Below, piece after piece: positions 8,030-15,444 of a stretch of DNA of 52,587 nt. The DNA comes from Halorubrum lipolyticum DSM 21995 (GTDB lineage: Archaea > Halobacteriota > Halobacteria > Halobacteriales > Haloferacaceae). The translations under genes and the position numbers were made by a program. How positions within the stretch are numbered: position 1 is the stretch's first letter; each line of letters starts with the position of its first letter. Below the pieces are notes generated by a model. It saw nothing but the letters and a program-made list of their open reading frames with translations. It made no database searches and was not told the origin of the DNA. The DNA lies in NCBI RefSeq assembly GCF_000337375.1, contig NZ_AOJG01000003.1, positions 246 to 52,832 of the forward strand, read 5' to 3'.

Positions 8030-9007
8030 TCACGGCGGGATAAACGGACCGACCGAGACGGTTTGCCGGGCGACTGTCGCCGCGCGAAGGATGTACGACA
8101 CGAAAAGCGTCAGCGGTGCGGTGACAATACCGATACCCAGAGTGACGACGACGGGAAGCGTTGAGGTGGGGATCATCACGGCATTTTCCCGATAGACGAG
8201 TGTCAGTACGATCGCCGTGACGAACGCGATCAGCCCGGTGTAGACGATCATCCGCGAGAGCTCCGCGAAGTCCTGTTGGAGGGCGATCGTCTTGTAGAAC
8301 TGCCGGACGACGGCGATCGATTCGAGCAGCGTCTCGATCGCCTGAAACTCCGCCTGAACGGCGTCCGGGAGGGACTCGACGTACCTGTTTTGTAGATGTT
8401 GGACCGCTCTGAGGTTCACGGCGTACTCAGTTCCCAAGAGGATGGTGAGGACGGCGTTGACCTGAATGTTGTTTTCGAGACACGAATCGATGTTTTCCCC
8501 GTACTTGCCGATGTCGCGAAGTGCGCTCGTCACCTGGCTCGGTGGGTCCCAATCGCCGGACTCGTTCATCTCACGGAGGGTTGAGACCCGGACGTGCAGC
8601 GTCTTGGCGATGAGTGAGAGAAACGCGGCCGGGTCGTTCGGACTCGACGGCCGCCCCGCGAGGGTCGCGACCTCCTCGTGGAGTTCACGCGCGGCGTCGA
8701 GGCGGTCTGTCAGCGATTCGACGGTCCCGAACACGCGGGAAATAACGAGTTGATTTATCGAAAGAGAGATCGTAATTAGCGTTATGACGCCGGCGGTGAG
8801 ACCGCTGGAAAAGAGCGAGTCGACGGCGCTGTCCGATCCCACAGCGAGTACGCCGCCCCAGAGTAGCGCGCCGACGATTCCGGTGATACCGACGGTGATA
8901 CCGCTCGCGACGAGGCGTCGATCGCCCTCGATGAGCACCCACGACGTCAGGCGTTCCCGAGCGGTTTTCTCGTATACGGAACTCTCAGTCCGAATTTCGG
9001 GATCCAT
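8030..9007 (-). CDS. Four-helix membrane protein, paralogue of the protein at 12579
   Basis: 325 residues. Two N-terminal transmembrane helices (VASGITVGITGIVGALLWGG; LTAGVITLITISLSINQLVI) are followed by a soluble, mostly helical central region of about 150 residues. Two C-terminal helices come next (MIVYTGLIAFVTAIVLTLVY; PVVVTLGIGIVTAPLTLFVSY), and the end is ILRAATVARQTVSVGPF. The protein at 12579 has the same layout and shares SxNxxVxS after helix 2, DPxxFLxLxAxxxH in the centre, FYKT/YFKT before helix 3 and the GPF end. The topology resembles DUF4239/bestrophin-like proteins, but I see no decisive motif. The ATG at 9007 was used rather than the TTG at 9016. The gene stands alone, 122 nt upstream of dacZ. 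Confidence 0.75.
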   Translation of the reverse strand: MDPEIRTESSVYEKTARERLTSWVLIEGDRRLVASGITVGITGIVGALLWGGVLAVGSDSAVDSLFSSGLTAGVITLITISLSINQLVISRVFGTVESLTDRLDAARELHEEVATLAGRPSSPNDPAAFLSLIAKTLHVRVSTLREMNESGDWDPPSQVTSALRDIGKYGENIDSCLENNIQVNAVLTILLGTEYAVNLRAVQHLQNRYVESLPDAVQAEFQAIETLLESIAVVRQFYKTIALQQDFAELSRMIVYTGLIAFVTAIVLTLVYRENAVMIPTSTLPVVVTLGIGIVTAPLTLFVSYILRAATVARQTVSVGPFIPP

Positions 9008-9092
9008 ACTAGGCAAGGCGTTGAATCAGTACCGCTCTCTCCGCTGTGGCGAGGGTGACCCGTTCCAGCCGGGATGGTACGACACCGGCCGC

Positions 9093-9413
9093 CTACGCCG
9101 ACTCGTCGTGGCCCGCCTCGGCGGCCGTGCTACCGCCGCGGTCCGAGTAGTTCTTCCGGCCGATCGCCTGGTCGCTGACCATCCCGATGATGCTCTGACG
9201 CACGTCGTCGGCCGACTCGTAGGTGGTTTCCCCCTGGGCCGCTAACACCGTCTGGAGCGTCGTCGTGTCGTCGCCTAGTCCCAGTTCGCGGTCCCCGTAG
9301 CGCTCCAGCAAGGATTCCTTGTCGATCGGGTACTCTTGGTCTTTCAGATCGTCCCCGAGGGGACCGAACTCCACGCCCTGTTCGCGTCCACCGTCGTCCT
9401 GATCGGTCGTCAT
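9093..9413 (-). CDS. DUF5789 family protein
   Basis: 106 residues, acidic and soluble. It has the recognisable haloarchaeal DUF5789 order: a GVEFGPLGDDLKDQEYPIDKESLLERYGDRELGL block with the YPIxKxxLLExYGD core, then TLQTVLAAQGETTYESADDVRQSIIGMVSDQAIGRKNYSDRGG. The family is widespread in haloarchaea and has no assigned biochemical function. The start at 9413 matches the family length; longer in-frame reading to 9578 is arginine-rich overlap with the next gene. It lies 62 nt downstream of the acetyltransferase and is probably co-transcribed with it. Confidence 0.85.
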   Translation of the reverse strand: MTTDQDDGGREQGVEFGPLGDDLKDQEYPIDKESLLERYGDRELGLGDDTTTLQTVLAAQGETTYESADDVRQSIIGMVSDQAIGRKNYSDRGGSTAAEAGHDESA

Positions 9414-9475
9414 TCCCGGAAAGCGGTGCCGGAGCCATTTACCCTCTGTGCCGGCGCTTGCCGGGTCGGGGGTGC

Positions 9476-10225
9476 TCAGAGATATGCGTCGTCCCACTCG
9501 TCGGCCAGGTGCGTGTTGCCGCAGTCGCCGCACTCGAGCCTGTCGAGGCCGTCGACGGAGACGTTCGTCCCGCCGCACTGCGAGCAGAAGTACCCGTACC
9601 TGTCCTCCTCGTCGTCCGCAGTGTACACGGTGAAGAACGGGGCCTCACTGCCGGGAACGCTCTCGTCGCGATCCACGGGTCGGTCCGCCTCGTCGACCGT
9701 GACGGACTCCGGGACTGCGACGGTCGGTTCGGTCGACGTCTCCGTCGATTGGCCCTCCGTGAACACGGTGACCGCGAACTCCTCGCCGCCGATCAGCAGC
9801 AGATCGTGTCCGCCCTGTTTGAGGCCGAACCCCTCGAGGAACTCGCCGCCCTCGACGGCCTCGTCGAGGATACACGCCGCGATCGGCTTGTCGGCGTACC
9901 GTTCGCGGACGCGCTCGAGCAGCGCCGTGGCGGCACCTCCGCCCCGTGCGGTCGGATCCACGTGGAGCCACCGGATCGTCGCCTCCGTGCCGGCTTCGAC
10001 GGTGACGAACCCGCGGACGGTCTCCGCACCGTCGACCGGCTCTTCGACGACGAGCACCGTCGTCTCCGCGTCGTCGAGCAAGCGAGCCAGCGACGCGTCG
10101 TCGAACTCCTCTCCGAGTATCGTCTCGATCTGGTCCGGACTGAGCGAGTACGACGATCGCAGCGAGTCGCGTGCAATCGATCGGATCTGTTCTCGGTCGG
10201 CCGACTCTGCGGGGCGAACGTTCAT
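9476..10225 (-). CDS. GNAT acetyltransferase fused to a C-terminal zinc ribbon
   Basis: 249 residues. The GNAT domain spans residues 1-145: MNVRPAESADREQIRSIARD, VRGFVTVEAGTEATIRWLHVDPTARGGGAATALLERV (the acyl-CoA loop is ARGGGAA) and GEFLEGFGLKQGGHDLLLI. An acidic, Thr/Val-rich linker (about 150-200) joins it to a zinc ribbon with four cysteines, C214, C217, C232 and C235 (CSQC, 14 residues, CGDC). The ribbon suggests recognition of a nucleic acid or protein partner. The target is unknown. A DUF5789 gene follows in the same direction. Confidence 0.85.
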   Translation of the reverse strand: MNVRPAESADREQIRSIARDSLRSSYSLSPDQIETILGEEFDDASLARLLDDAETTVLVVEEPVDGAETVRGFVTVEAGTEATIRWLHVDPTARGGGAATALLERVRERYADKPIAACILDEAVEGGEFLEGFGLKQGGHDLLLIGGEEFAVTVFTEGQSTETSTEPTVAVPESVTVDEADRPVDRDESVPGSEAPFFTVYTADDEEDRYGYFCSQCGGTNVSVDGLDRLECGDCGNTHLADEWDDAYL

Positions 10226-10339
10226 ACGATTGGATGTTTTTGAACCATCATTTATTCCGTGGTGTACGTCGACACATCGAAGTCTCGCACTGAAAGGGAA
10301 TTCAACTGAAGACGGGCCGGTGACGTTCGGTAGGCGAGG

Positions 10340-10582
10340 TCACCTATCCAGGTGAATCTCGTCGTCGGAGACGGACGCGATACTGGCGGAGTCGAGTTGG
10401 TAGTTGTTCTCGTCGGCCTCGCCCCACCCCAGTTTGGATCGGATCGTGTCCGTTAAGCTCGGATCGGGGTCGATGTGTGCCGTACCGTGTTCCACGCTGG
10501 TGACGCGACCGATCGAGTCGCCGTCGGCGTTCACCACGTCCTTGCCCTCGTCGTCCTCCGTCAGTGTGATCGCGTCGTTCAT
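10340..10582 (-). CDS. PRC-barrel-like small protein
   Basis: 80 residues. The N-terminal half reads as a PRC-barrel: LTEDDEGKDVVNADGDSIGRVTSVEHGTAHIDPDP, with the usual GKxVVxxDGxxIGxVxxVxxGxxxVxP pattern. The second half (DTIRSKLGWGEADENNYQLDSASIASVSDDEIHL) is typical of haloarchaeal stand-alone PRC proteins. These are thought to bind small ligands, RNA or partner proteins, but their role is unproven. The ATG at 10582 gives the family length; longer reading upstream is not family-like. It is monocistronic. Confidence 0.85.
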   Translation of the reverse strand: MNDAITLTEDDEGKDVVNADGDSIGRVTSVEHGTAHIDPDPSLTDTIRSKLGWGEADENNYQLDSASIASVSDDEIHLDR

Positions 10583-10727
10583 AGCGATCAGGCAAACGAC
10601 GCTCTCAAGACTAACCGTTCTGCTTGCGCCTGCTAGGCGTATATACGGACGTAGATGCCGAGGAACTCGACCGTCGATGTCGGTCTCGTTGTTACGCCAC
10701 GAAAGTATACCATAAGAGTCACTTCGT

Positions 10728-10747
10728 CGGCTTGCGAGAGCAAGCCG
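10728..10747. repeat. Short perfect inverted repeat
   Basis: CGGCTTGC (10728-10735) and GCAAGCCG (10740-10747) form a perfect 8-bp stem around a GAGA tetraloop. It lies in the 279-nt divergent gap between the PRC-barrel gene and the next rightward genes. GNRA-type loops are stable in RNA, so it may be transcribed, but no gene is evident here. Confidence 0.4.
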
Positions 10748-10861
10748 TTGATACGACGCCGCGATTCGGCCCGAGTAGCGGGTATCAGCTCCTCTCGCAC
10801 AAGGTTCAAGAACATCGGCGTTCAAATACTTAAGATGTTTGATGTGTCTCTGATCGGTGCG

Positions 10862-11059
10862 ATGGATCCGGACGACGACCGTCGCCGAGTGACTGTCCGG
10901 CTCGACAACCGGCACGGAATTGGACTGTGCCCGGCACCGGTGGCGGTCCGGTGTGGCGACGCGGAGCGGTCCCTCGCGTCGCCGCACGTCACCGGGACGG
11001 CGGTCGGACCGGAACCGCCGTCCGACTCGCCGGCGGGACGCCGGTCACAGGGGTGGTGA
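10862..11059 (+). CDS. Possible 65-residue leader ORF before the AI-2E-type transporter
   Basis: MDPDDDRRRVTVRLDNRHG starts a 65-residue reading frame that ends in TGA one base before the ATG of the transporter gene at 11061. A TATA-like TTCAAATACTTAAG (10821-10834) is centred about 33 nt upstream of this ATG and more than 200 nt upstream of the transporter, so the transcript should contain the ORF. The tight stop-start spacing suggests coupled translation. The sequence has no recognised domain and its arginine and proline content is not convincingly gene-like, so it may be an untranslated leader. Confidence 0.35.
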   Translation: MDPDDDRRRVTVRLDNRHGIGLCPAPVAVRCGDAERSLASPHVTGTAVGPEPPSDSPAGRRSQGW

Positions 11060-11060
11060 C

Positions 11061-12335
11061 ATGGACCAAGGTACGAGCGGGCTCGGAGACCGCCTACCGC
11101 CCCGCAGCCGCCTCGGCTGGTGGGTGTTCGTCCTCCTGCTCGGCGCGGCGGTCGCGTACGTCGTCGGCTCGTTCGTGGGGATCGTCGTCTTGGGGCTGTT
11201 CGGCTACTACGCCACCCGCCCGATCTGCGTCCGGCTCCGGTCGGTAACGGACTCGCGCCGGCTCGCGGCGACACTCACGGCGCTGTCCGTCTTGGTCCCG
11301 ATCCTGTTGCTGTTCGTCGCCGTCGGGCTCCGTCTGTTCCAGGCCGTCCAGCGCCAGTTCGAGGGCGGGGAGTACGTCGGGACGCTCATCGCCCGAATCA
11401 CCGGCGTCGATGCGCTCTCGGCGGAACAGCGCGAGCAGCTGGTGTCGCTGCTGTCGAACCCCTCGTCCATCCTCGACGCGGGCGGATCGGTCTGGTCCAA
11501 CGTGGGGAGCGCCCTGACCGCGCTCCAAGGGGTCGTGGGCGGGCTGTTCCTGCTCGGCCTCGCTACGACGCTGGCGTACTACCTGCTCGCCAACGACGCC
11601 GACGTCTCTGAGACCGTGACCGAGCTGATCGGGGGGCGAGACTCGACGGCGTACGCCTACGCGATCGCGGTCGACGCCGACCTGGAGTCGGTGTTCTTCG
11701 GTAATCTGCTGTTCGTCGTCGCCTCGGCGATCCTGGCGACCGCGACGTACGCGGCGACGAACCTCGTGGCGCCGCCCGGTCTCCAAGTGCCGATGGTGCT
11801 CGTGGCCGGATTCCTGACCGGGCTGGCGAGCCTGATCCCCGTCGTCGTCGGCAAAATCGTCTACATCCCCATCGTCGCGTCCCTCGGTTTCCAAGCCGTC
11901 AGCACGGACCAAGGCCAGGGGAGTCTCGTGTTCGTCGGGGTCGTGCTCGTGGCCTACGTGCTCCTCTTGGACGTCCTGCCGCAGTCGTTTCTGCAACCCT
12001 ACCTGTCGGGACGACGGATCGACCCGATCGCGCTGCTGTTCGCCTACCTGCTCGGACCGATCCTGTTCGGGTGGTACGGGTTCTTCCTCATGCCGATCCT
12101 GTTCGTCCTCGTCCTCGAGGCGGTCCGGATCGTTCTGCCGGAGCTGCTCAGCGGGGAGCCGCTCCGGCCCGAGGCGACCGTCGCGGAGCACATCGGGACG
12201 GACCCGGAGGAGGCGAGAGCCGAGCGAGACGAGTTCCAGGGCGACGAGTCCGAGCCCGATTCCGATCTCACGCCGGGGTCCGAGTCAGCTCCGGAGCCCG
12301 AATCCGACCGCGACCCGGACCCGAACGAGAGCTGA
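11061..12335 (+). CDS. AI-2E family (UPF0118) transporter
   Basis: 424 residues with about eight membrane helices. Family features are the N-terminal pair (LGWWVFVLLLGAAVAYVVGSFVGIVVLGLFGYYATRPI), a cytoplasmic helical segment, LLGLATTLAYYLLANDADV, then LIPVVVGKIVYIPIVASLG, LLLDVLPQSFLQPYLSGRRI and LLGPILFGWYGFFLMPILFV. LxPxxxGxxIDPIALLFAYLLG-like text near residue 315 is diagnostic. The last 50 residues are an acidic Ser/Pro/Glu/Asp tail, probably cytoplasmic and salt-adapted. Members move small molecules or ions; the name does not prove autoinducer transport. The ATG at 11061 is 1 nt after a possible leader ORF. Confidence 0.88.
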   Translation: MDQGTSGLGDRLPPRSRLGWWVFVLLLGAAVAYVVGSFVGIVVLGLFGYYATRPICVRLRSVTDSRRLAATLTALSVLVPILLLFVAVGLRLFQAVQRQFEGGEYVGTLIARITGVDALSAEQREQLVSLLSNPSSILDAGGSVWSNVGSALTALQGVVGGLFLLGLATTLAYYLLANDADVSETVTELIGGRDSTAYAYAIAVDADLESVFFGNLLFVVASAILATATYAATNLVAPPGLQVPMVLVAGFLTGLASLIPVVVGKIVYIPIVASLGFQAVSTDQGQGSLVFVGVVLVAYVLLLDVLPQSFLQPYLSGRRIDPIALLFAYLLGPILFGWYGFFLMPILFVLVLEAVRIVLPELLSGEPLRPEATVAEHIGTDPEEARAERDEFQGDESEPDSDLTPGSESAPEPESDRDPDPNES

Positions 12336-12417
12336 GACCGCAAGAGCGGACTGCATTTATAAATCGGTTTGCACCAGCAAGCCGCGGTCTTATGTCTTTC
12401 AGAGCCGCGTAGCCCCC

Positions 12418-12582
12418 ATGGCAGTCGTCGATGCGCCGAGCGCGTTCCTCGCGGGTCCGCTCGTCGGCGCGACAGGAATCCGCGTCGGGGCGCGCGCGAC
12501 GACGAACACGGACGGCTTTCGAGAGGCGGTGGTTACCGCTCTAGCGGGCGCGGTCGTCGGGTTCACCGCGAAGCGCTCATGA
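12418..12582 (+). CDS. Small hydrophobic protein overlapping the next gene
   Basis: 54 residues: MAVVDAPSAFLAGPLVGATG, an arginine-containing middle, then AVVTALAGAVVGFTAKRS. Two short hydrophobic stretches suggest a membrane-associated peptide. Its stop overlaps the next start as ATGA (12579-12582), a strong sign of coupled translation. A TATA-like ATTTATAAAT (12355-12364) lies about 58 nt upstream. I recognise no family; the sequence recalls the first helix pair of larger haloarchaeal membrane proteins, so it could be a truncated relative. Confidence 0.55.
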   Translation: MAVVDAPSAFLAGPLVGATGIRVGARATTNTDGFREAVVTALAGAVVGFTAKRS

Positions 12583-13592
12583 GCGTCGTCGACCGCTACT
12601 GGGGCCTCCGCGACTGGTTCCCGGTCCCGCGGAGAAACGGCCGGGTCCACGTGATCCGGTGGATCGTGCTGGAGGCCAACCGGCTCGCGGTCACCGGCGC
12701 GCTGCTGACGGTGATGTTCTCGGCGCTCATGCTCATCGGATGGGTCTGGCCCTTCGAGATGCAGCGGGTCCTCACGGAGACGCCCGCAGTCCAGACGATC
12801 CTGAGCTCGCTGTTGAGCGGTATCATCCTGCTTGTGTCGATCGTGGTCTCGATCAACTCGACCGTCCTCTCCCACGACATCACGTCTGTGGAGACGCAGG
12901 GAAATCGCATCCAGGGAGTGATGCAGTTCCGACAGGACATCGGCCGACTGACGGAGAGCGGCGAGAGCCCCACCGATCCGACCTCGTTCCTCAACCTCAT
13001 GGCGTCGGTCATTCACGACCGCGCGGTCGCCCTCGACGAGGTCGCCACGGGGAGCGACGAGGAGCTAACCGGGGACATCACGGAGTACGTCGACCAGGTC
13101 ATCGAAACGGTCGAACCGCTCGCTGACCACGTCGACAGCGCCTCTCGCACGGAGTTCGGTATCCTCTGGCTCGGGCTGGAGGCGGACTACGGGACGTTCA
13201 TGGACCGCTCACGGACGCTGCGGAGCTCCCACGGAAACGAACTGCCGGAGACGTTCGGCGAGCAGCTCGACGAGCTCGTCCAGGCGTTCCGACTGTTCGC
13301 GACCGGGAAGGAGTACTTCAAAACGCTCTACTACACCCGAGAGGTGTCCCAGCTGTCCCGGACGCTCCTCGTCGTCTCGCTGCCGTCGATCCTCGTCACC
13401 GCGTCGGCCATCCTCGCGATCAACGCGGAGCTCCTGCCCAACGCGTGGGTGTTCGGTCTCCCACCGCTGATGAGTTTCGTCGCCACCGTCTTCACGGTCG
13501 CGCTGGCCCCCTTCCTCGTGTTGACCGCGTACATGCTCCGGCTCACGACGGTCGCCCAACGGACCGCCGGAGCGGGGCCGTTCTCTCTGTGA
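12579..13592 (+). CDS. Four-helix membrane protein, paralogue of the protein at 8030
   Basis: 337 residues. Helices 1-2 are ANRLAVTGALLTVMFSALML and ILSSLLSGIILLVSIVVSIN; a central domain of about 170 residues includes TDPTSFLNLMASVIHDRAVALDEV and KEYFKTLYYTREVSQLSRTL; helices 3-4 are LVVSLPSILVTASAILAI and PLMSFVATVFTVALAPFLVL. The end, YMLRLTTVAQRTAGAGPF, matches YILRAATVARQTVSVGPF of the 8030 protein. The soluble central region between two helix pairs suggests an oligomeric channel or sensor. The start overlaps the stop of the 54-residue gene, so the two form an operon. The ATG was chosen over longer in-frame reading, which overlaps that small gene. Confidence 0.78.
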   Translation: MSVVDRYWGLRDWFPVPRRNGRVHVIRWIVLEANRLAVTGALLTVMFSALMLIGWVWPFEMQRVLTETPAVQTILSSLLSGIILLVSIVVSINSTVLSHDITSVETQGNRIQGVMQFRQDIGRLTESGESPTDPTSFLNLMASVIHDRAVALDEVATGSDEELTGDITEYVDQVIETVEPLADHVDSASRTEFGILWLGLEADYGTFMDRSRTLRSSHGNELPETFGEQLDELVQAFRLFATGKEYFKTLYYTREVSQLSRTLLVVSLPSILVTASAILAINAELLPNAWVFGLPPLMSFVATVFTVALAPFLVLTAYMLRLTTVAQRTAGAGPFSL

Positions 13593-13657
13593 CGGTGCGG
13601 GCCGCGACCGGCGTTGCCGAGACCGGCGCTGTTGAACCTCCTCTCGTTGCCGTGTCA

Positions 13658-13700
13658 CCCGCGATCGCTCAGTACAGACACAGTGACGATCGATCGCGGG
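13658..13700. terminator. Inverted repeat after the four-helix protein, possible terminator
   Basis: CCCGCGATCG (13658-13667) and CGATCGCGGG (13691-13700) form a perfect 10-bp stem with a 23-nt loop, 66 nt after the stop at 13592. There is no T-run, so termination is uncertain and an operator is possible. The rest of the 245-nt gap holds only the TATA element for the next gene (GATATTTAAATAAC, about 13732-13745). Confidence 0.4.
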
Positions 13701-13837
13701 AGTGGATGGTGTAGACCGGTGATGACAATTCGATATTTAAATAACCGTGAGCGACGCGTCCACGGGGACGGCGCCCCCGGTCGCTCCCCGCACACGCAGG
13801 CAGCGGCGTTATCCGACTAAGAGTAGCACACTCAACG

Positions 13838-14434
13838 GTGAGTATCGTTGTCGCGGTCGAGACGTCGACGGGGGTAGCTATCGCCGGCGACACCCGGATC
13901 GTCGACGGCGAGGCGGTGTCGTCGCATCAGTTCCGACGCGTGTTCGATCTCGGGGGCGTCGGGGTCGGCGTGGGCGGGGAGTCGGGAGCGGTCCAGCAGT
14001 TCAGACAGCGGTTCGAGACCGCGCTTCGAGAGCGCGGGCCGGAGCGAGACGATTCCCTCGACGTCGACGCCGCGGCTCGTCTCGCGGCCCGAGTGACGCG
14101 GAGGGCGGGCGTCGACGCCGTCGTCGCCGCGCGCGCTGACGGCGGGGCCGCGGGGCTCCGGCACGTCGCCGCCGACGGTCGCGTGCTCGACAGCGACGAG
14201 GTCGCCCTCGGTACCGGGAGCCGGATCGTCCTCGGACTGCCGGAGGCGCTCGCCCCGGAGGCGTCCACCCCGGGGGAGGCGACGGACGACCCCGCCGCGG
14301 TAGCGCGGAACGCGCTGGAGACGGCGATAGAACGGGACGTCGACACCGGTGGCGAGCTCGATGTCTGGTCCCTCGGCAGCGCCGACCGGACCGAGCGGGG
14401 CGTGCGCCGCTTCGAGTCGGAGGCGAAACCGTGA
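13838..14434 (+). CDS. Proteasome-fold (Ntn-hydrolase-like) protein without Thr1
   Basis: 198 residues. The order matches a 20S proteasome beta subunit: IVVAVETSTGVAIAGDTRIV (first strands with the GDTR Asp), SSHQFRRVFDLGGVGVGVGGESGAVQQF (second strand pair and helix H1), VDAVVAARADGGAAGLRHV, then GTGSRIVLGLPEAL and ELDVWSLGSADR. Active beta subunits begin at a processed threonine and have a lysine just before the (L/V/I)F of strand 2. Here the chain starts Met-Ser and that position is Arg. There is no propeptide. It is likely a non-proteolytic or serine-based homologue. The GTG start lies about 100 nt after a good TATA box. The next gene encodes a membrane protein. Confidence 0.75.
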   Translation: MSIVVAVETSTGVAIAGDTRIVDGEAVSSHQFRRVFDLGGVGVGVGGESGAVQQFRQRFETALRERGPERDDSLDVDAAARLAARVTRRAGVDAVVAARADGGAAGLRHVAADGRVLDSDEVALGTGSRIVLGLPEALAPEASTPGEATDDPAAVARNALETAIERDVDTGGELDVWSLGSADRTERGVRRFESEAKP

Positions 14435-14543
14435 CGGACAGCCGTTCCGCGAGCCGGATCGGTGTCGCTCCGGACCCCCTCGACGGCCCGTCCGCGCCGC
14501 GCTCCGAACGACGCGGGTCGACCGCCCCGGAGACATCGATCGT

Positions 14544-15083
14544 ATGGTAGACGTGACCGGCCACCTGGGGATGGCGCTGCTCTGGCTCGCGCCGGCGTGG
14601 TTCCTCCTCGACTCTCGGAGAACGGCTGTGACGTTCCTCGTCGCGGCCGTTCCCTTCGGGATGTTGCCCGACGTCGACCTCGTCCTCGAAGGGGTGTTCC
14701 CGACGATCAAACACCACGGGGTGTTTCACACGATACTCGCGGTGACGCTCTTCGCCGCGATTCTCGGCCCCGTCGTCGGGAAACTCGTCGAGGCGGTCGT
14801 CGGCGACACGGACTGGCTCTCCCCGGAGGCGGCGGCCCGAAGCGTCCGGTTCGGCTTCCTGGCGGTCTGGATCCCCGGACTCGCCCACGTCTTCGCGGAC
14901 ATGCTCTCGGCGCCGGACATCGCCGACTCCATCGAACCGCTCTGGCCGCTCTACCACGGGTCCATCGGCGTCGACCTCGTCTGGTACAACAACCCGGTCG
15001 TCAACTGGGGACTTCTCGCCGCCGGCGTCCTCGTCAACGTCGTGCTGTACGCGTACGTCGGCGGTCGGTCCCCGTCGGAGTGA
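14544..15083 (+). CDS. YdjM-like membrane-bound metal-dependent hydrolase
   Basis: 179 residues, with helices LGMALLWLAPAWFLL, AVTFLVAAVPFGMLP, GVFHTILAVTLFAAIL, FGFLAVWIPGLAHVFA and a C-terminal helix. Acidic and histidine motifs of PF04307 (DUF457/YdjM) are present: LPDVDLVL near residue 38, KHHGVFHT near 53 and HVFADML near 117. They would bind a metal at the membrane face. The physiological substrate is unknown; Bacillus and E. coli relatives are stress or SOS linked. The ATG at 14544 was chosen because upstream reading is arginine-rich overlap with the proteasome-like gene. A second, shorter member lies at 40782. Confidence 0.82.
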   Translation: MVDVTGHLGMALLWLAPAWFLLDSRRTAVTFLVAAVPFGMLPDVDLVLEGVFPTIKHHGVFHTILAVTLFAAILGPVVGKLVEAVVGDTDWLSPEAAARSVRFGFLAVWIPGLAHVFADMLSAPDIADSIEPLWPLYHGSIGVDLVWYNNPVVNWGLLAAGVLVNVVLYAYVGGRSPSE

Positions 15084-15212
15084 GTGGCCCGACGACGCGC
15101 CGCCCGGGGGGCCGCGCCCGGTCCAAATCGGCCTGCTCACGGGGTGCGTCCGCGCCAAAGCACTTGCGAGTGCAGGCCCGCCGCTATTGTACGTCGACTC
15201 GGTACCTACAGT

Positions 15213-15413
15213 GTGATACGATCGATACTCGGCAAACGAACGCTACAGAGACTGGGAATCGCATCGACCCTGCTCGACGCCGCTGCGGCGTTCGCCCGCC
15301 GGGACGTCCGGATGGGGGTCCTCTTGCTCGGCGCGGCCGTCGCGTCGATATGGGTGCCGGGACTGGGCGTGGTCGCCTCCGTCCTCGGCCGACTCTACCG
15401 GAGGCTGCGATGA
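15213..15413 (+). CDS. Small haloarchaeal membrane protein
   Basis: 66 residues starting with GTG: a basic amphipathic N-terminus (IRSILGKRTLQRLG), then LLDAAAAFARRDVRMGVLLLGAAVASIWVPGLGVVASVLGRLYRRLR. One clear membrane helix is flanked by arginines. Haloarchaea carry many such short unassigned proteins. It is followed 31 nt later by the rubredoxin-like gene in the same direction, so the two may be co-transcribed. No function can be assigned. Confidence 0.6.
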   Translation: MIRSILGKRTLQRLGIASTLLDAAAAFARRDVRMGVLLLGAAVASIWVPGLGVVASVLGRLYRRLR

Positions 15414-15444
15414 GGTCGGCGTCCGGTCCGCGGAGGTGCCGAGC

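Noticed and set aside
10633-10815. A 60-residue minus-strand frame in the PRC-barrel/AI-2E gap
   Set aside because: It has a protein-like look (MFLNLVREELIPATRAESRR) but no promoter, family or coupling. It overlaps the GAGA-loop hairpin. I leave it uncalled.
13747-14139. A + strand frame starting GTG just after a strong TATA box
   Set aside because: After about 30 residues it is an arginine-rich shadow of the proteasome-like gene in another frame. The TATA box better serves that gene.
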